Counted from the first letter of the stretch, positions 32,684 through 39,994 are shown. The stretch is 41,568 nt of DNA from an uncultured Flavobacteriaceae bacterium (GCA_937936275.1 CALHCJ010000012.1:1-41568), one strand, 5' to 3'. The notes: generated by a model not told the origin, from the letters alone. A program made the numbers and translations.

Positions 32684-33961
32684 ATGAATATTTCTGAACT
32701 TCACACCATTTTTTTAGCCTTTCCCAAGGTATGTACCGATACTAGAAAAATCACGAAAGATTGTATATTTTTTGCACTCAAAGGAGATAATTTCAATGGA
32801 AATACATATGCCAAAGAGGCTTTAAAAAAAGGAGCGAAATATGCCGTTGTAGATGAAAAAGAACAGGTACAATCAGATCAGTACTTGTTGGTTGATGATG
32901 TACTTGAAACCTTGCAAAAACTAGCTACACATCATAGACATTTTTGTAAAGCCAAGGTAGTTGCCCTCACTGGAAGCAATGGCAAAACTACCACCAAAGA
33001 GTTAATTAACGCCGTTCTTTCTACCACCTATAAAACCATTGCAACCAACGGAAATTTGAATAACCATATTGGTGTTCCCTTAACGTTACTTTCTATCACA
33101 ACAAAAACCGAAATTGCAGTTATTGAAATGGGGGCAAACCATCAGAAAGAAATTGAATTTTTATGCGGAATTGCGCAACCTGACTTTGGCTACATCACCA
33201 ATTTTGGAAAAGCTCATTTAGAAGGATTTGGAGGGGTAGAAGGAGTAATCAAAGGTAAAAGCGAGATGTACGAATATTTGACCGCAAACCAGAAAGCTGT
33301 TTTTCTAAATGCAGATGATCGTATTCAGTTTGAAAAGCTTAATACCTATATCAATAAATTTGGATTTAGTACAGAAAAGAAAGAGTATTATACCATTGAA
33401 TTTTTAGATGCAAATCCGTTTGTTCGATTTAAAGTAGAAAATGTAGTAATCACCTCTCAACTCATAGGAAGTTATAATTTCACCAATTGCGCTGTGGCCG
33501 CTTTGATGGGTAAATACTTTAGTATTCCACTCGAGAAAATTAAAAATTCAATTGAAGCTTACGTACCTGAGAACAATCGCTCTCAACTCCTGAAAAAAAA
33601 CGGAAATGAAATTATATTAGATGCTTATAATGCAAATCCAACCAGTATGACCGCGGCTTTAGAAAATTTTAAAGCAATGCAGGGTGAGCATAAGATTGTA
33701 TTTCTAGGTGATATGTTTGAACTTGGTGAGACTGCTGTATCTGAACATCAAGAAATAGCCGATTTGACTGACCAACTTAACTTTGAACAAGCTTTTCTGA
33801 TTGGAGAGAATTTTTATGGAGTAAATACTTCTATTAAAACGTTCAAGGCATATGAAGATATAGCAAACTATATCAAAGAGCATCCGTTAAAAGACCAAGG
33901 AGTAATTTTGATTAAAGGCTCAAGAGGAATGGCTCTAGAAAGATTGTTAGATCATTTATAA
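32684..33961 (+). CDS. murF: UDP-N-acetylmuramoyl-tripeptide--D-alanyl-D-alanine ligase
   Basis: The start at 32684 (MNISELHTIFLAFPKVCTDTRKITKDCIFFALKGDNFNGNTYAKEAL) gives 425 residues; the longer track start is in the gldJ terminator. The ATP-binding loop is 'KVVALTGSNGKTTTKELINAVL' with 'TNGNLNNHIGVPLTLL', 'AVIEMGANHQKEI' and 'ILDAYNANPTSMTAALENF' (C-terminal domain). It adds D-Ala-D-Ala to UDP-MurNAc-tripeptide in the cytoplasm. Followed by a hairpin terminator. Confidence 0.96.
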   Translation: MNISELHTIFLAFPKVCTDTRKITKDCIFFALKGDNFNGNTYAKEALKKGAKYAVVDEKEQVQSDQYLLVDDVLETLQKLATHHRHFCKAKVVALTGSNGKTTTKELINAVLSTTYKTIATNGNLNNHIGVPLTLLSITTKTEIAVIEMGANHQKEIEFLCGIAQPDFGYITNFGKAHLEGFGGVEGVIKGKSEMYEYLTANQKAVFLNADDRIQFEKLNTYINKFGFSTEKKEYYTIEFLDANPFVRFKVENVVITSQLIGSYNFTNCAVAALMGKYFSIPLEKIKNSIEAYVPENNRSQLLKKNGNEIILDAYNANPTSMTAALENFKAMQGEHKIVFLGDMFELGETAVSEHQEIADLTDQLNFEQAFLIGENFYGVNTSIKTFKAYEDIANYIKEHPLKDQGVILIKGSRGMALERLLDHL

Positions 33962-33974
33962 ATTCCTCAAAGCA

Positions 33975-34004
33975 AAAAGGTGTGATTAAAAAATCACACC
34001 TTTT
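33975..34004. terminator. Bidirectional terminator between murF and the MscS-like gene
   Basis: AAAAGGTGTGATT-aaaa-AATCACACCTTTT: a perfect 13-bp stem with A and T tracts on both strands, placed between two convergent genes (ends at 33961 and 34031). It can serve both transcripts. Confidence 0.88.
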
Positions 34005-34030
34005 ACATCAACCCAACCCAAACTATTTTA

Positions 34031-34855
34031 TTAGTCAATCTCAACTCTACTTTCTACCACTTCTTTTATCGGCACCACTAGTTTTCCATTGATAGTTTTT
34101 ATGGTCACAAAAAGACTATCGATTGACTCTATTGTTCCTTCGACGTCACTAAATTTAATTTTATCTCCAATAGCATAACTTTTTCTTGCGTAGAAGGTCT
34201 TGAGCAAGTTGGAAACCACATCTCTTGAACCCAAACCAAATGCGATTGAAAATGCTAACAAGAATGATCCTAAGATCAACGTAAAATTACTTGTTATAAT
34301 GGTAGTATCAATACCCGCCTGATTCAAAGCGGTTATCGTTACAAAAATTAGTAAAATATAGAATACGATTCCGCTCACTAATTTAGAACCACCAAATCCC
34401 ATAGACTCAAAGACACTTACCAACATATTCTTGATAAGCTTTGCCGCAAATAGTCCTACCATAAATATCACCATGGCACTCAACAAAATAGGTAAATAGC
34501 GAAGTAGATTTGCGATCTCTGTTGAGATCACGGTTAACTCAGCTATATCAGCAGCTACTATTATAAAAACAAGTAGTAAAAGCCATTTAACAAAGCTTAA
34601 TAAGACCTTTTCAATATTAATCTTAATCTCACTTTCACCAAAAAGTTTTGCGTCATTTATCTTATCTGATAATTTTGAGACCTTGGCTACCCTTAGTACT
34701 TTTTTAAGAATAAATCTGATTATTTTACTAATGACCCATCCTATAAGCAATACTACGATTGCTCCTACTATTTTTGGAAAGGCAGAAGCAATATCCATTA
34801 GTATTGAGGATATCGTATTAAAACTTAGATCTTTCCATTGATTTACAGTTTCCAT
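34031..34855 (-). CDS. MscS-family mechanosensitive channel protein
   Basis: 274 residues. N-terminal hydrophobic helices ('IVGAIVVLLIGWVISKIIRFILKKVL' and two or three more) lead into the MscS pore and beta domain: 'TSNFTLILGSFLLAFSIAFGLGSRDVVSNLLKTFYARKSYAIGDKIKFSDVEGTIESIDSLFVTIKTINGKLVVPIKEVVESRVEI'. The long C-terminal alpha/beta vestibule of E. coli MscS is missing, as in small 'conserved TM helix/MscS' proteins. It lies in the inner membrane and probably releases solutes on hypo-osmotic shock. It is the last gene of a three-gene unit with the ECF sigma factor and the 64-aa protein, which makes envelope or osmotic stress a plausible trigger (inference). Confidence 0.88.
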   Translation of the reverse strand: METVNQWKDLSFNTISSILMDIASAFPKIVGAIVVLLIGWVISKIIRFILKKVLRVAKVSKLSDKINDAKLFGESEIKINIEKVLLSFVKWLLLLVFIIVAADIAELTVISTEIANLLRYLPILLSAMVIFMVGLFAAKLIKNMLVSVFESMGFGGSKLVSGIVFYILLIFVTITALNQAGIDTTIITSNFTLILGSFLLAFSIAFGLGSRDVVSNLLKTFYARKSYAIGDKIKFSDVEGTIESIDSLFVTIKTINGKLVVPIKEVVESRVEID

Positions 34856-34875
34856 ATTTTGTTTTATTAGTTAAG

Positions 34876-35070
34876 TTAACGTTTGTTATCTGTATTCGTT
34901 TTCATCATTCCCTCAATTGTCGATTTATAATTGCACGTAAATAAAGATGCCATTTCCATAGCTAACTTAGCCATAGCAATGTCATCCATTACCTTCTTTT
35001 TCATATGAGCAGGTACATCTTTCATAGAAAGTTCCAACTCCTTAAAGGGATTTTGTTTTTTCTCAGACAT
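34876..35070 (-). CDS. 64-aa conserved-looking protein coupled to the ECF sigma factor
   Basis: MSEKKQNPFKELELSMKDVPAHMKKKVMDDIAMAKLAMEMASLFTCNYKSTIEGMMKTNTDNKR. I do not recognise a named domain. It is soluble, mostly helical by composition, with a Met/Ala-rich amphipathic middle ('KKVMDDIAMAKLAMEMASLF') and a single Cys. Its ATG overlaps the sigma-factor stop by one base (TAATG), so the two are translated in a coupled way and likely in fixed ratio. This is the usual position of an anti-sigma factor, but it has no membrane segment and no zinc-binding HxxxCxxC motif. A small cytoplasmic regulator of the sigma factor is the simplest guess; function unproven. Confidence 0.8.
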   Translation of the reverse strand: MSEKKQNPFKELELSMKDVPAHMKKKVMDDIAMAKLAMEMASLFTCNYKSTIEGMMKTNTDNKR

Positions 35071-35642
35071 TATGGAATTTTATTATAAATTTCTGCTATT
35101 CGAGCCTTAGCCCGTTTTAGCCTCATCTTTACTGCGCTTTCACCAATATCCATCAATACCGAAAGCTCCTTTATACTTACATCGTCTTGATATTTTAATA
35201 ACAATATCGTTTTATCTTCTGGATCAATCATTTCTAACGCCTTCTTTAGTTTATGTGAACGCATTTCAAGAATACTATCATCATCTAAATAAACCGAAAG
35301 CTTATTTGGTTCTTCTGCAATTGAATCTGACTTATCACTTATTTTTCTGCCCTTATTTCTATTCACGTAGTTTACGCAAAAATTGTATGTAAATGAATAC
35401 ACCCAACTAGAGAATTTAGATCTACCTTGAAAACTTCCTAGTTTCACAAACAACATTAAAAATACATCTTGGGTTAAATCTTCAGCCTCTGCCGCAGATT
35501 TGGCAAAACCATAGCATTTATTATAAATAACCTGAGAATACCGATCGTAAAGCGTTGCAAACAACATCGTATTATTGTTTTTAACAATTTCGCGAACAAG
35601 CTCCTCGTCAGTTAATAATTTCGACGCCGGTTCTGTTTCCAA
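35070..35642 (-). CDS. ECF-type RNA polymerase sigma factor
   Basis: 190 residues. Region 2: 'LFATLYDRYSQVIYNKCYGFAKSAAEAEDLTQDVFLMLFVKLGSFQGRSKFSSWVYSFTYNFCVNYVN'; region 4: 'LKKALEMIDPEDKTILLLKYQDDVSIKELSVLMDIGESAVKMRLKRAKARIAEIY'. Region 3 is absent, which defines the ECF class. It directs RNA polymerase to a small set of stress genes. No membrane anti-sigma of the FecR or RsrA type is adjacent; the coupled gene makes a 64-aa soluble protein, then an MscS-like channel. Upstream is the motif AGTGACT-N13-GGTGTCTTAA in promoter position, repeated in front of the 53-aa membrane protein gene, which suggests that the sigma factor activates its own operon. Confidence 0.95.
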   Translation of the reverse strand: METEPASKLLTDEELVREIVKNNNTMLFATLYDRYSQVIYNKCYGFAKSAAEAEDLTQDVFLMLFVKLGSFQGRSKFSSWVYSFTYNFCVNYVNRNKGRKISDKSDSIAEEPNKLSVYLDDDSILEMRSHKLKKALEMIDPEDKTILLLKYQDDVSIKELSVLMDIGESAVKMRLKRAKARIAEIYNKIP

Positions 35643-35670
35643 TTTTTAAATCTAGTTGTGGTTATTATCT

Positions 35671-35700
35671 TTAAGACACCTATTTTTTCAAATAGTCACT
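35671..35700 (-). promoter_or_regulatory. Putative ECF-sigma promoter of the sigma operon
   Basis: On the minus strand: AGTGACT, a 13-nt A/T-rich spacer, then GGTGTCTTAA, ending 28 bases before the sigma-factor ATG. The GTC core in the downstream element and the distance to the upstream element (about 15-16 bp from GTGACT to TGTC) fit ECF promoters. The same two elements with the same spacing recur at 36161-36190. Inferred, not tested. Confidence 0.65.
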
Positions 35701-35808
35701 TTTTTTAAAGATTTCAATAGTATAGCAATAAATAACCTGGCAATGTAATGAAAAGATCAATGTAATTTTTCACTAAAAAGAAGTACATCGTTAATTTTAA
35801 TAAAATAA

Positions 35809-35831
35809 AAAAGCCCCTGAGAGGGGCTTTT
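35809..35831 (-). terminator. Terminator after the 53-aa membrane protein gene
   Basis: AAAAGCCCCT-gag-AGGGGCTTTT: 10-bp stem, 3-nt loop, with T-rich flanks on both strands (minus strand: CTTTTTTATTTT). No plus-strand gene lies upstream, so it serves the minus-strand transcript from 36127. The 134 bases between that gene's stop and this hairpin (35832-35965) contain no ORF of note and make a long 3' untranslated region. Confidence 0.85.
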
Positions 35832-35965
35832 ATTGACTGAATTAAAAAACTAAGGGGGAACCTAATTTTGAATAGAAGATTAAACCTCCCAACCGAATTT
35901 CTAAAACAAAATTATCCTTATTTAATTCTAGTCAACATGAACAGTTGTGGTTAGTGTTTGTATAG

Positions 35966-36127
35966 TTACAACCGCTTCATTTTATGTGCTTTTTTAATGG
36001 GTTGAACAGATATTTCTTTCTTGAAAAAATAATCGAAAACCATTGTTGGTACAATAACTACTAGAGCTATTAAAAAGATGATAACTCCAGTTGTGAAAAG
36101 AAAGTTTGATAAAGTAAATTCGCCCAT
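35966..36127 (-). CDS. 53-aa single-pass membrane protein, below the ORF-track length limit
   Basis: The minus-strand ORF reads MGEFTLSNFLFTTGVIIFLIALVVIVPTMVFDYFFKKEISVQPIKKAHKMKRL. It has one strong membrane helix (about residues 9-32) and a Lys/Arg-rich C-terminal tail, which by the positive-inside rule should face the cytoplasm. It has an ATG start, a promoter-like ECF motif 34 bases upstream of the ATG, and a terminator downstream, so it looks like a real transcription unit. No known domain. It is probably a target of the neighbouring ECF sigma factor, perhaps an envelope-stress small protein or a membrane sensor for the sigma system (inference). Confidence 0.72.
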   Translation of the reverse strand: MGEFTLSNFLFTTGVIIFLIALVVIVPTMVFDYFFKKEISVQPIKKAHKMKRL

Positions 36128-36148
36128 AATAACGTTTCAATAATTTTA

Positions 36149-36169
36149 GTGTCTCAATTATTAAGACAC
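36149..36169. promoter_or_regulatory. Inverted repeat overlapping the -10 element of the 53-aa gene
   Basis: GTGTCT-N9-AGACAC, a 6-bp inverted repeat that covers the GGTGTCTTAA element of the promoter at 36161-36190. The copy in front of the sigma factor lacks the second arm. It could be an operator specific to this gene, or the arm could be chance. Confidence 0.35.
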
Positions 36170-36190
36170 CATAAATTTTATAAAGTCACT
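36161..36190 (-). promoter_or_regulatory. Putative ECF-sigma promoter of the 53-aa membrane protein gene
   Basis: Minus strand: AGTGACT-N13-GGTGTCTTAA, matching the sigma-operon promoter at all 17 positions of the two elements and in spacer length, while the spacers differ in sequence. It ends 33 bases before the ATG at 36127. Confidence 0.65.
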
Positions 36191-36320
36191 ATAACTACGA
36201 AAAAAAATAAAAAAAGTTCGTTTTTGGAAATAGCTAGTTGTGCTATTCTATTTCAATAAGACCAACCCTGAAGCCAAATACAAATAAGAAGAAAATTTTA
36301 CGAAAGATATAAGTAAAAGT

Positions 36321-36394
36321 GGGATATACTGGATTCGAACCAGTGACCTCTGCCCTGTCAAGGCAGCGCTCTAAACCAACTGAGCTAATATCCC
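36321..36394 (-). tRNA. tRNA-Val (anticodon GAC)
   Basis: 74 bases on the minus strand. Acceptor stem GGGATAT/ATATCCC, D-arm TAGCTCAGTTGGTTTAGAGC, anticodon arm CTGCC-TTGACAG-GGCAG with anticodon GAC (reads GUC, valine), and T-arm CTGG-TTCGAAT-CCAG. The 3' CCA is not encoded. It is a single tRNA, not part of an operon. Confidence 0.95.
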
Positions 36395-36645
36395 AAGAAT
36401 TCGCTAAGGTAAAGCTTATTTCCAATTTTGAAAACTAAACTGATATTAGAAGTACCATTTTAAACTATTGAAATTTTCATTTCTATAAGCTGCTTTTAGA
36501 TGAGATGTTTATGATCATATATAAATTAAAATTACTCTGAAATGAATCCATATTAATAGCATTACAGCACAACATCTACTTACTTCCTTAATACTTTTAC
36601 GACAGGAGAATTAGAGTAGTTCTCATTTAATTTAAAACATCACAT

Positions 36646-37209
36646 ATGAAGTTAGAAAACAAAAGAGTAGCTATTTTAGCTACCGACGGATTCGAAAAAT
36701 CAGAACTTTTTGAACCCTTGAAAGCCTTAAAAAATGAAGGCGCAAGAGTTGATGTCATTTCAGTAAAAGAAGGTTCTATTAAGAGTTGGGACGGAGACAA
36801 TTGGGGCGAAAGTACATCAGTAGATTATGTAGTTACGGATACCAACGAAAGTGAATATCATGCATTGGTTTTACCGGGTGGTGTAGCGAACCCAGACTTG
36901 TTACGAACCAATGACAACGCATTAGAGTTTATCCGCAATTTTTTTAAAAGTGGAAAGCCAGTAGCAGCAATATGCCACGCACCATGGCTCTTAATTAGCG
37001 CAGGCGTAATAGAAAACAGAAAAGTCACATCTTATCACAGTATTAAAGATGATGTTATCAACGCTGGTGCAAATTGGGTGAACAAAGAAGTTGTAGTTGA
37101 TGAAGGTCTGGTCACGAGCAGAAATCCTGACGATTTACCTGCATTCATTGATAAAGTGATTGAAGAAATCAAAGAAGGAAAACATGACGATCAAGTTGTG
37201 AATGCCTAA
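36646..37209 (+). CDS. PfpI/DJ-1 family protein (type 1 glutamine amidotransferase-like)
   Basis: 187 residues. 'KRVAILATDGFEKSELFEPLKALKNEGARVDVISVKEGSIKSWDGDNWGESTSVDYVV' at the N-terminus and the nucleophile elbow 'KPVAAICHAPWLLISAGVI' (catalytic Cys in ICHAPW) with the conserved Glu in 'EKSELFEPL' identify the PfpI/YhbO group. E. coli YhbO-like proteins are reported to protect against oxidative, pH and glycation stress, and members have been described as deglycases or proteases; which activity applies is open. The promoter region is the 250-bp stretch after the tRNA. It is followed by a terminator. Confidence 0.9.
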   Translation: MKLENKRVAILATDGFEKSELFEPLKALKNEGARVDVISVKEGSIKSWDGDNWGESTSVDYVVTDTNESEYHALVLPGGVANPDLLRTNDNALEFIRNFFKSGKPVAAICHAPWLLISAGVIENRKVTSYHSIKDDVINAGANWVNKEVVVDEGLVTSRNPDDLPAFIDKVIEEIKEGKHDDQVVNA

Positions 37210-37229
37210 TCGGTTACAATTATTAAAAG

Positions 37230-37258
37230 AGCGGAGTTATTTCCGCTTTTTTATTTTT
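37230..37258 (+). terminator. Terminator after the PfpI gene
   Basis: AGCGGA-gttatt-TCCGCT followed by TTTTTATTTTT: a short 6-bp stem with a strong T-rich tail, 20 bases past the stop codon. Confidence 0.75.
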
Positions 37259-37276
37259 AAATAAATAATAAACACT

Positions 37277-38803
37277 ATGCCCATCTTAGGATCGTTAATA
37301 AAAGGATTAATTCATACCGCAGAGAAAATTTCTTCAGACAGAAATCCCGTAGATGAACAAAAGCAGGTATTGCTCAAATTAATACGGACAGCTGTACAGA
37401 CCGATTTTGGAAAAAAGTACAACTTTAACCAAATTTTGGAATCGCATGATATCGAAAAAACTTTTAAAGCGCACATCCCTTATTTCGACTATGATCGCAT
37501 TCATTCTTCATGGTGGCAAAAGCAACATGAGAATAATAAAGAAAATGTAACGTGGCCTGGCAACCCCGATCATTATGCGTTAAGCTCGGGAACTACAGGA
37601 AAAACCAGCAAAAGAATTCCAGTTACCAGCGATATGATTCAGGCCATTCAAAATGCTGGTATCCAGCAAGTTTTGGCACTTAAAAATTTTGATTTACCAA
37701 ATGAGTTTTTTGAAAAAGGAATTCTAATGCTTGGCAGTTCTACCGATCTTACGAAAAACAAAAATCATTTAGAAGGTGAAATTAGCGGTATTAGTGCCAG
37801 TAATATTCCATCTTGGTTTAGAGGGTATTACAAGCCAGGTGAAGAAATAGCCGAAATTGATGATTGGGATGAACGTGTACAAAAGATAGTACATGAAGCA
37901 CCAAATTGGGATATAGGTGCTTTAAGTGGCATACCCTCGTGGATAGAGCTCATGCTTGAAGAAGTTATATCTGCGCACCAACTCGAAACTATACATGATA
38001 TATGGCCTAACCTACAAGTATACACCTCTGGCGGGGTAGCTTTTGGCCCTTATAAGAAGAGTTTCAATGCCTTAATGGGAAAACCAGTAACAGTCATAGA
38101 CACATATCTTGCCTCAGAAGGTTTCATCGCATTTCAAAGTAGGCCTGAAACCAATGCCATGCAGCTCATTACGAATAATGGAATCTATTTTGAATTTGTT
38201 CCGTTCACTTCTGATATTATCAACAATGATGGCTCGTTAAAACAACACGCCCCTTCGCTCAGCATAAGTGAAGTCGAACTAAATCAAGATTATGTATTGG
38301 TAATCAGTACGGTATCTGGTGCCTGGCGCTATATGATTGGTGACACCATTCAATTTACAGATTTAGAAAGAGCAGAAATTAAGATAACTGGTAGAACTAA
38401 ATTCTTTTTAAATACTGTTGGTTCTCAGCTTTCGGTAAATAAACTAGATCAAGCAGTATTGCAACTAGAGGATAAATTTAATATTCAAATACCTGAGTAC
38501 ACACTTTGTGCCAAAAAGTTTGATGATGGATTTTATCATTCTTGGTATTTAGGAACAGAAACGTCAGTGAACGCCAAAACGCTAGCCAAAACTCTAGATA
38601 CTTTTCTTAAAGACGCAAATAAAAATTACCAAGTGGCTCGATCCAAAGCTTTACAGGGGGTAAAAGTATGCATAGTTGATCAGTCCGTATTTCATGAGTG
38701 GAGCGCTAATAACAAGAAAAAAGGTGGGCAAGTAAAAATGGAACGTGTAATGGGCGAAGATAAATTTGAAACTTGGGAGAAATTTGTTTCCGAAACAGTT
38801 TAA
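37277..38803 (+). CDS. GH3-family acyl-acid-amido-synthetase-like protein
   Basis: 508 residues of the GH3 family (adenylating ANL-related enzymes; plant members join auxin or jasmonate to amino acids). 'HYALSSGTTGKTSKRIPVT' is the ATP/AMP phosphate loop, 'LQVYTSGGVAFGPYKKSFNALMG' and 'DTYLASEGFIAFQ' correspond to the other nucleotide-binding motifs, and 'YRYMIGDTIQFTD'-like 'WRYMIGDTIQFTDLERAEIKITGRTKFFLNTVGSQLS' marks the C-terminal hinge. It is full length, with no signal peptide. GH3-like genes are frequent in Flavobacteriaceae, but their substrate is unknown. It is separate from the preceding gene (terminator between). Confidence 0.88.
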   Translation: MPILGSLIKGLIHTAEKISSDRNPVDEQKQVLLKLIRTAVQTDFGKKYNFNQILESHDIEKTFKAHIPYFDYDRIHSSWWQKQHENNKENVTWPGNPDHYALSSGTTGKTSKRIPVTSDMIQAIQNAGIQQVLALKNFDLPNEFFEKGILMLGSSTDLTKNKNHLEGEISGISASNIPSWFRGYYKPGEEIAEIDDWDERVQKIVHEAPNWDIGALSGIPSWIELMLEEVISAHQLETIHDIWPNLQVYTSGGVAFGPYKKSFNALMGKPVTVIDTYLASEGFIAFQSRPETNAMQLITNNGIYFEFVPFTSDIINNDGSLKQHAPSLSISEVELNQDYVLVISTVSGAWRYMIGDTIQFTDLERAEIKITGRTKFFLNTVGSQLSVNKLDQAVLQLEDKFNIQIPEYTLCAKKFDDGFYHSWYLGTETSVNAKTLAKTLDTFLKDANKNYQVARSKALQGVKVCIVDQSVFHEWSANNKKKGGQVKMERVMGEDKFETWEKFVSETV

Positions 38804-38816
38804 TGTATCTATGTAT

Positions 38817-39407
38817 TCAAAGCACTTTCTTTAGATCTCGTTCCTTAACTATTTGCATTATTTCTTCAGGAGATAAGTACAATGACTTGATTCTATTCCT
38901 GTATTTCTCGGGAATACCAGCTTGTTTAAGAATGAACTCCTTCGTTTTTAGAATGTAAGCTTCCATTCCGCTATTTACAGCATAAGTATCGGCAGCTCGT
39001 TCCGCCTTTTTGATATAACTTCTAGACATGACATATTTCAATCCAAACCACACTAGTCCTAAACTACTCCTATTTTCATAATCCATGATATGACCAAGTT
39101 CATGGCCAATCCAACCGATGAGTATATCCTTCGGTATATCTTCGGTCTTAAAGGTAGTGTCTCCTATTACAAAACGTTTACTAATTAAGACTACATATTT
39201 CCTATTTTTAGAAAATAGCGTTTTAAAAACTGGCTGCGCCTGCATTGTTGATTTCTTAATCTTTTTCTTGAATTTAAATGTTATGGCTACATCGCAAAGA
39301 CTGGGATAGTACGATAATGCTATTGTGGTTTCTTCTTTTATATTCTCCGGAATTTCTACTTGAGCCATACTTGTAGTAGTAATAAATAATAATATGAAAA
39401 GTCTCAT
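38817..39407 (-). CDS. Secreted HELGH zinc metalloprotease-like protein
   Basis: 196 residues with a short signal peptide (MRLFILLFITTTSMAQ). It has the zinc motif in 'ILIGWIGHELGHIMDYENRS' (HEXXH) and, about 40 residues later, 'KKAERAADTYAVNSGM', whose Glu and Asp match the third ligand pattern (ExxxD) of gluzincins such as M48. There is no membrane segment other than the signal. I do not recognise a named family. The likely role is a periplasmic or surface protease with unknown substrate. Convergent with the GH3 gene, 13 bp apart. Confidence 0.78.
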   Translation of the reverse strand: MRLFILLFITTTSMAQVEIPENIKEETTIALSYYPSLCDVAITFKFKKKIKKSTMQAQPVFKTLFSKNRKYVVLISKRFVIGDTTFKTEDIPKDILIGWIGHELGHIMDYENRSSLGLVWFGLKYVMSRSYIKKAERAADTYAVNSGMEAYILKTKEFILKQAGIPEKYRNRIKSLYLSPEEIMQIVKERDLKKVL

Positions 39408-39457
39408 TTTAATTTTGAAATACTTCTAACGGCAAACGAACATAGAAAACCATCTTG

Positions 39458-39556
39458 ATGAAATATAATAAACAAAGATATCTACTACAAGCGGCTATAG
39501 CATATGTGCTAGTATCTTTTTTAATTGGATCAACAATAGGTTTTATTAAGCAATAA
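39458..39556 (+). CDS. Possible 32-aa single-pass membrane protein
   Basis: Plus-strand ORF MKYNKQRYLLQAAIAYVLVSFLIGSTIGFIKQ: a basic N-terminus, one membrane helix and a short tail. It is too short for the ORF track. It stands 21 bp before the Spx/ArsC-like gene, in the same direction, and may be translated from the same mRNA. The overlapping minus-strand ORF in the track starts at GTG and looks like a shadow. No homologue is recognised. Confidence 0.4.
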   Translation: MKYNKQRYLLQAAIAYVLVSFLIGSTIGFIKQ

Positions 39557-39577
39557 ATTAGCAAAAAAAGGAAAGAT

Positions 39578-39994
39578 ATGGGTGTTTTCACTACGACTAA
39601 AAATCATTTGCAACTAATTTATAATTCTAAGAATTCCTTAGGTAAACAGGCTTTAGCTTATATTAATTCATCTGAAAAATCCATCTACACTTTAGATACA
39701 GCAAAAGACAATCTTACACCAACACAATGGAGTGAAATTGCAAGTAAGCTAGAATTGTCCATTGCCGAGCTCGTTGATAAAAATCAGTCGGATTTTAAAA
39801 ATGAATTTGGATCAGATGATATCGTTATGGATGACGATCAATGGATTAAAGTAATTAACAAAAAACCGTATTTGATAACTAAGCCAATCTTAGTGGTAGG
39901 TGATCGTGTTTTCCAAATTACGACGCCTTCTGACATTTTAAAATATATTGAAGCTGATAGTGCGGGCCTTGAAAAGCCTTACAATAAGAAATAA
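39578..39994 (+). CDS. ArsC/Spx-like thioredoxin-fold protein
   Basis: 138 residues. The layout 'HLQLIYNSKNSLGKQALAYINSSEKSIYTLDTAKDNLTPTQWSEIASKLELSIAELVDKNQSDFKNEF' and 'WIKVINKKPYLITKPILVVGDRVFQITTPSDILKYIEAD' is that of the ArsC/Spx/YffB family. The N-terminal catalytic Cys (CxxC or CX2-type in 'IYxxxxC') is missing: the position reads YNSKNSLGK. So it is unlikely to be an arsenate reductase or a redox Spx; it may be a binding or regulatory protein. It is 21 bp upstream of the DUF2945 gene. Confidence 0.75.
   Translation: MGVFTTTKNHLQLIYNSKNSLGKQALAYINSSEKSIYTLDTAKDNLTPTQWSEIASKLELSIAELVDKNQSDFKNEFGSDDIVMDDDQWIKVINKKPYLITKPILVVGDRVFQITTPSDILKYIEADSAGLEKPYNKK

Noticed and set aside
36243-36425. 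60-aa minus-strand ORF 'SSVGLERCLDRAEVTGSNPVYP'
   Set aside because: This is the well-known false ORF formed by translating through a tRNA gene, here tRNA-Val.
39409-39591. 60-aa minus-strand ORF MKTPISFLFLLIYCLIK...
   Set aside because: It starts at GTG inside the ArsC-like gene and overlaps the plus-strand 32-aa ORF; its hydrophobic start is what the complement of A-rich DNA gives.
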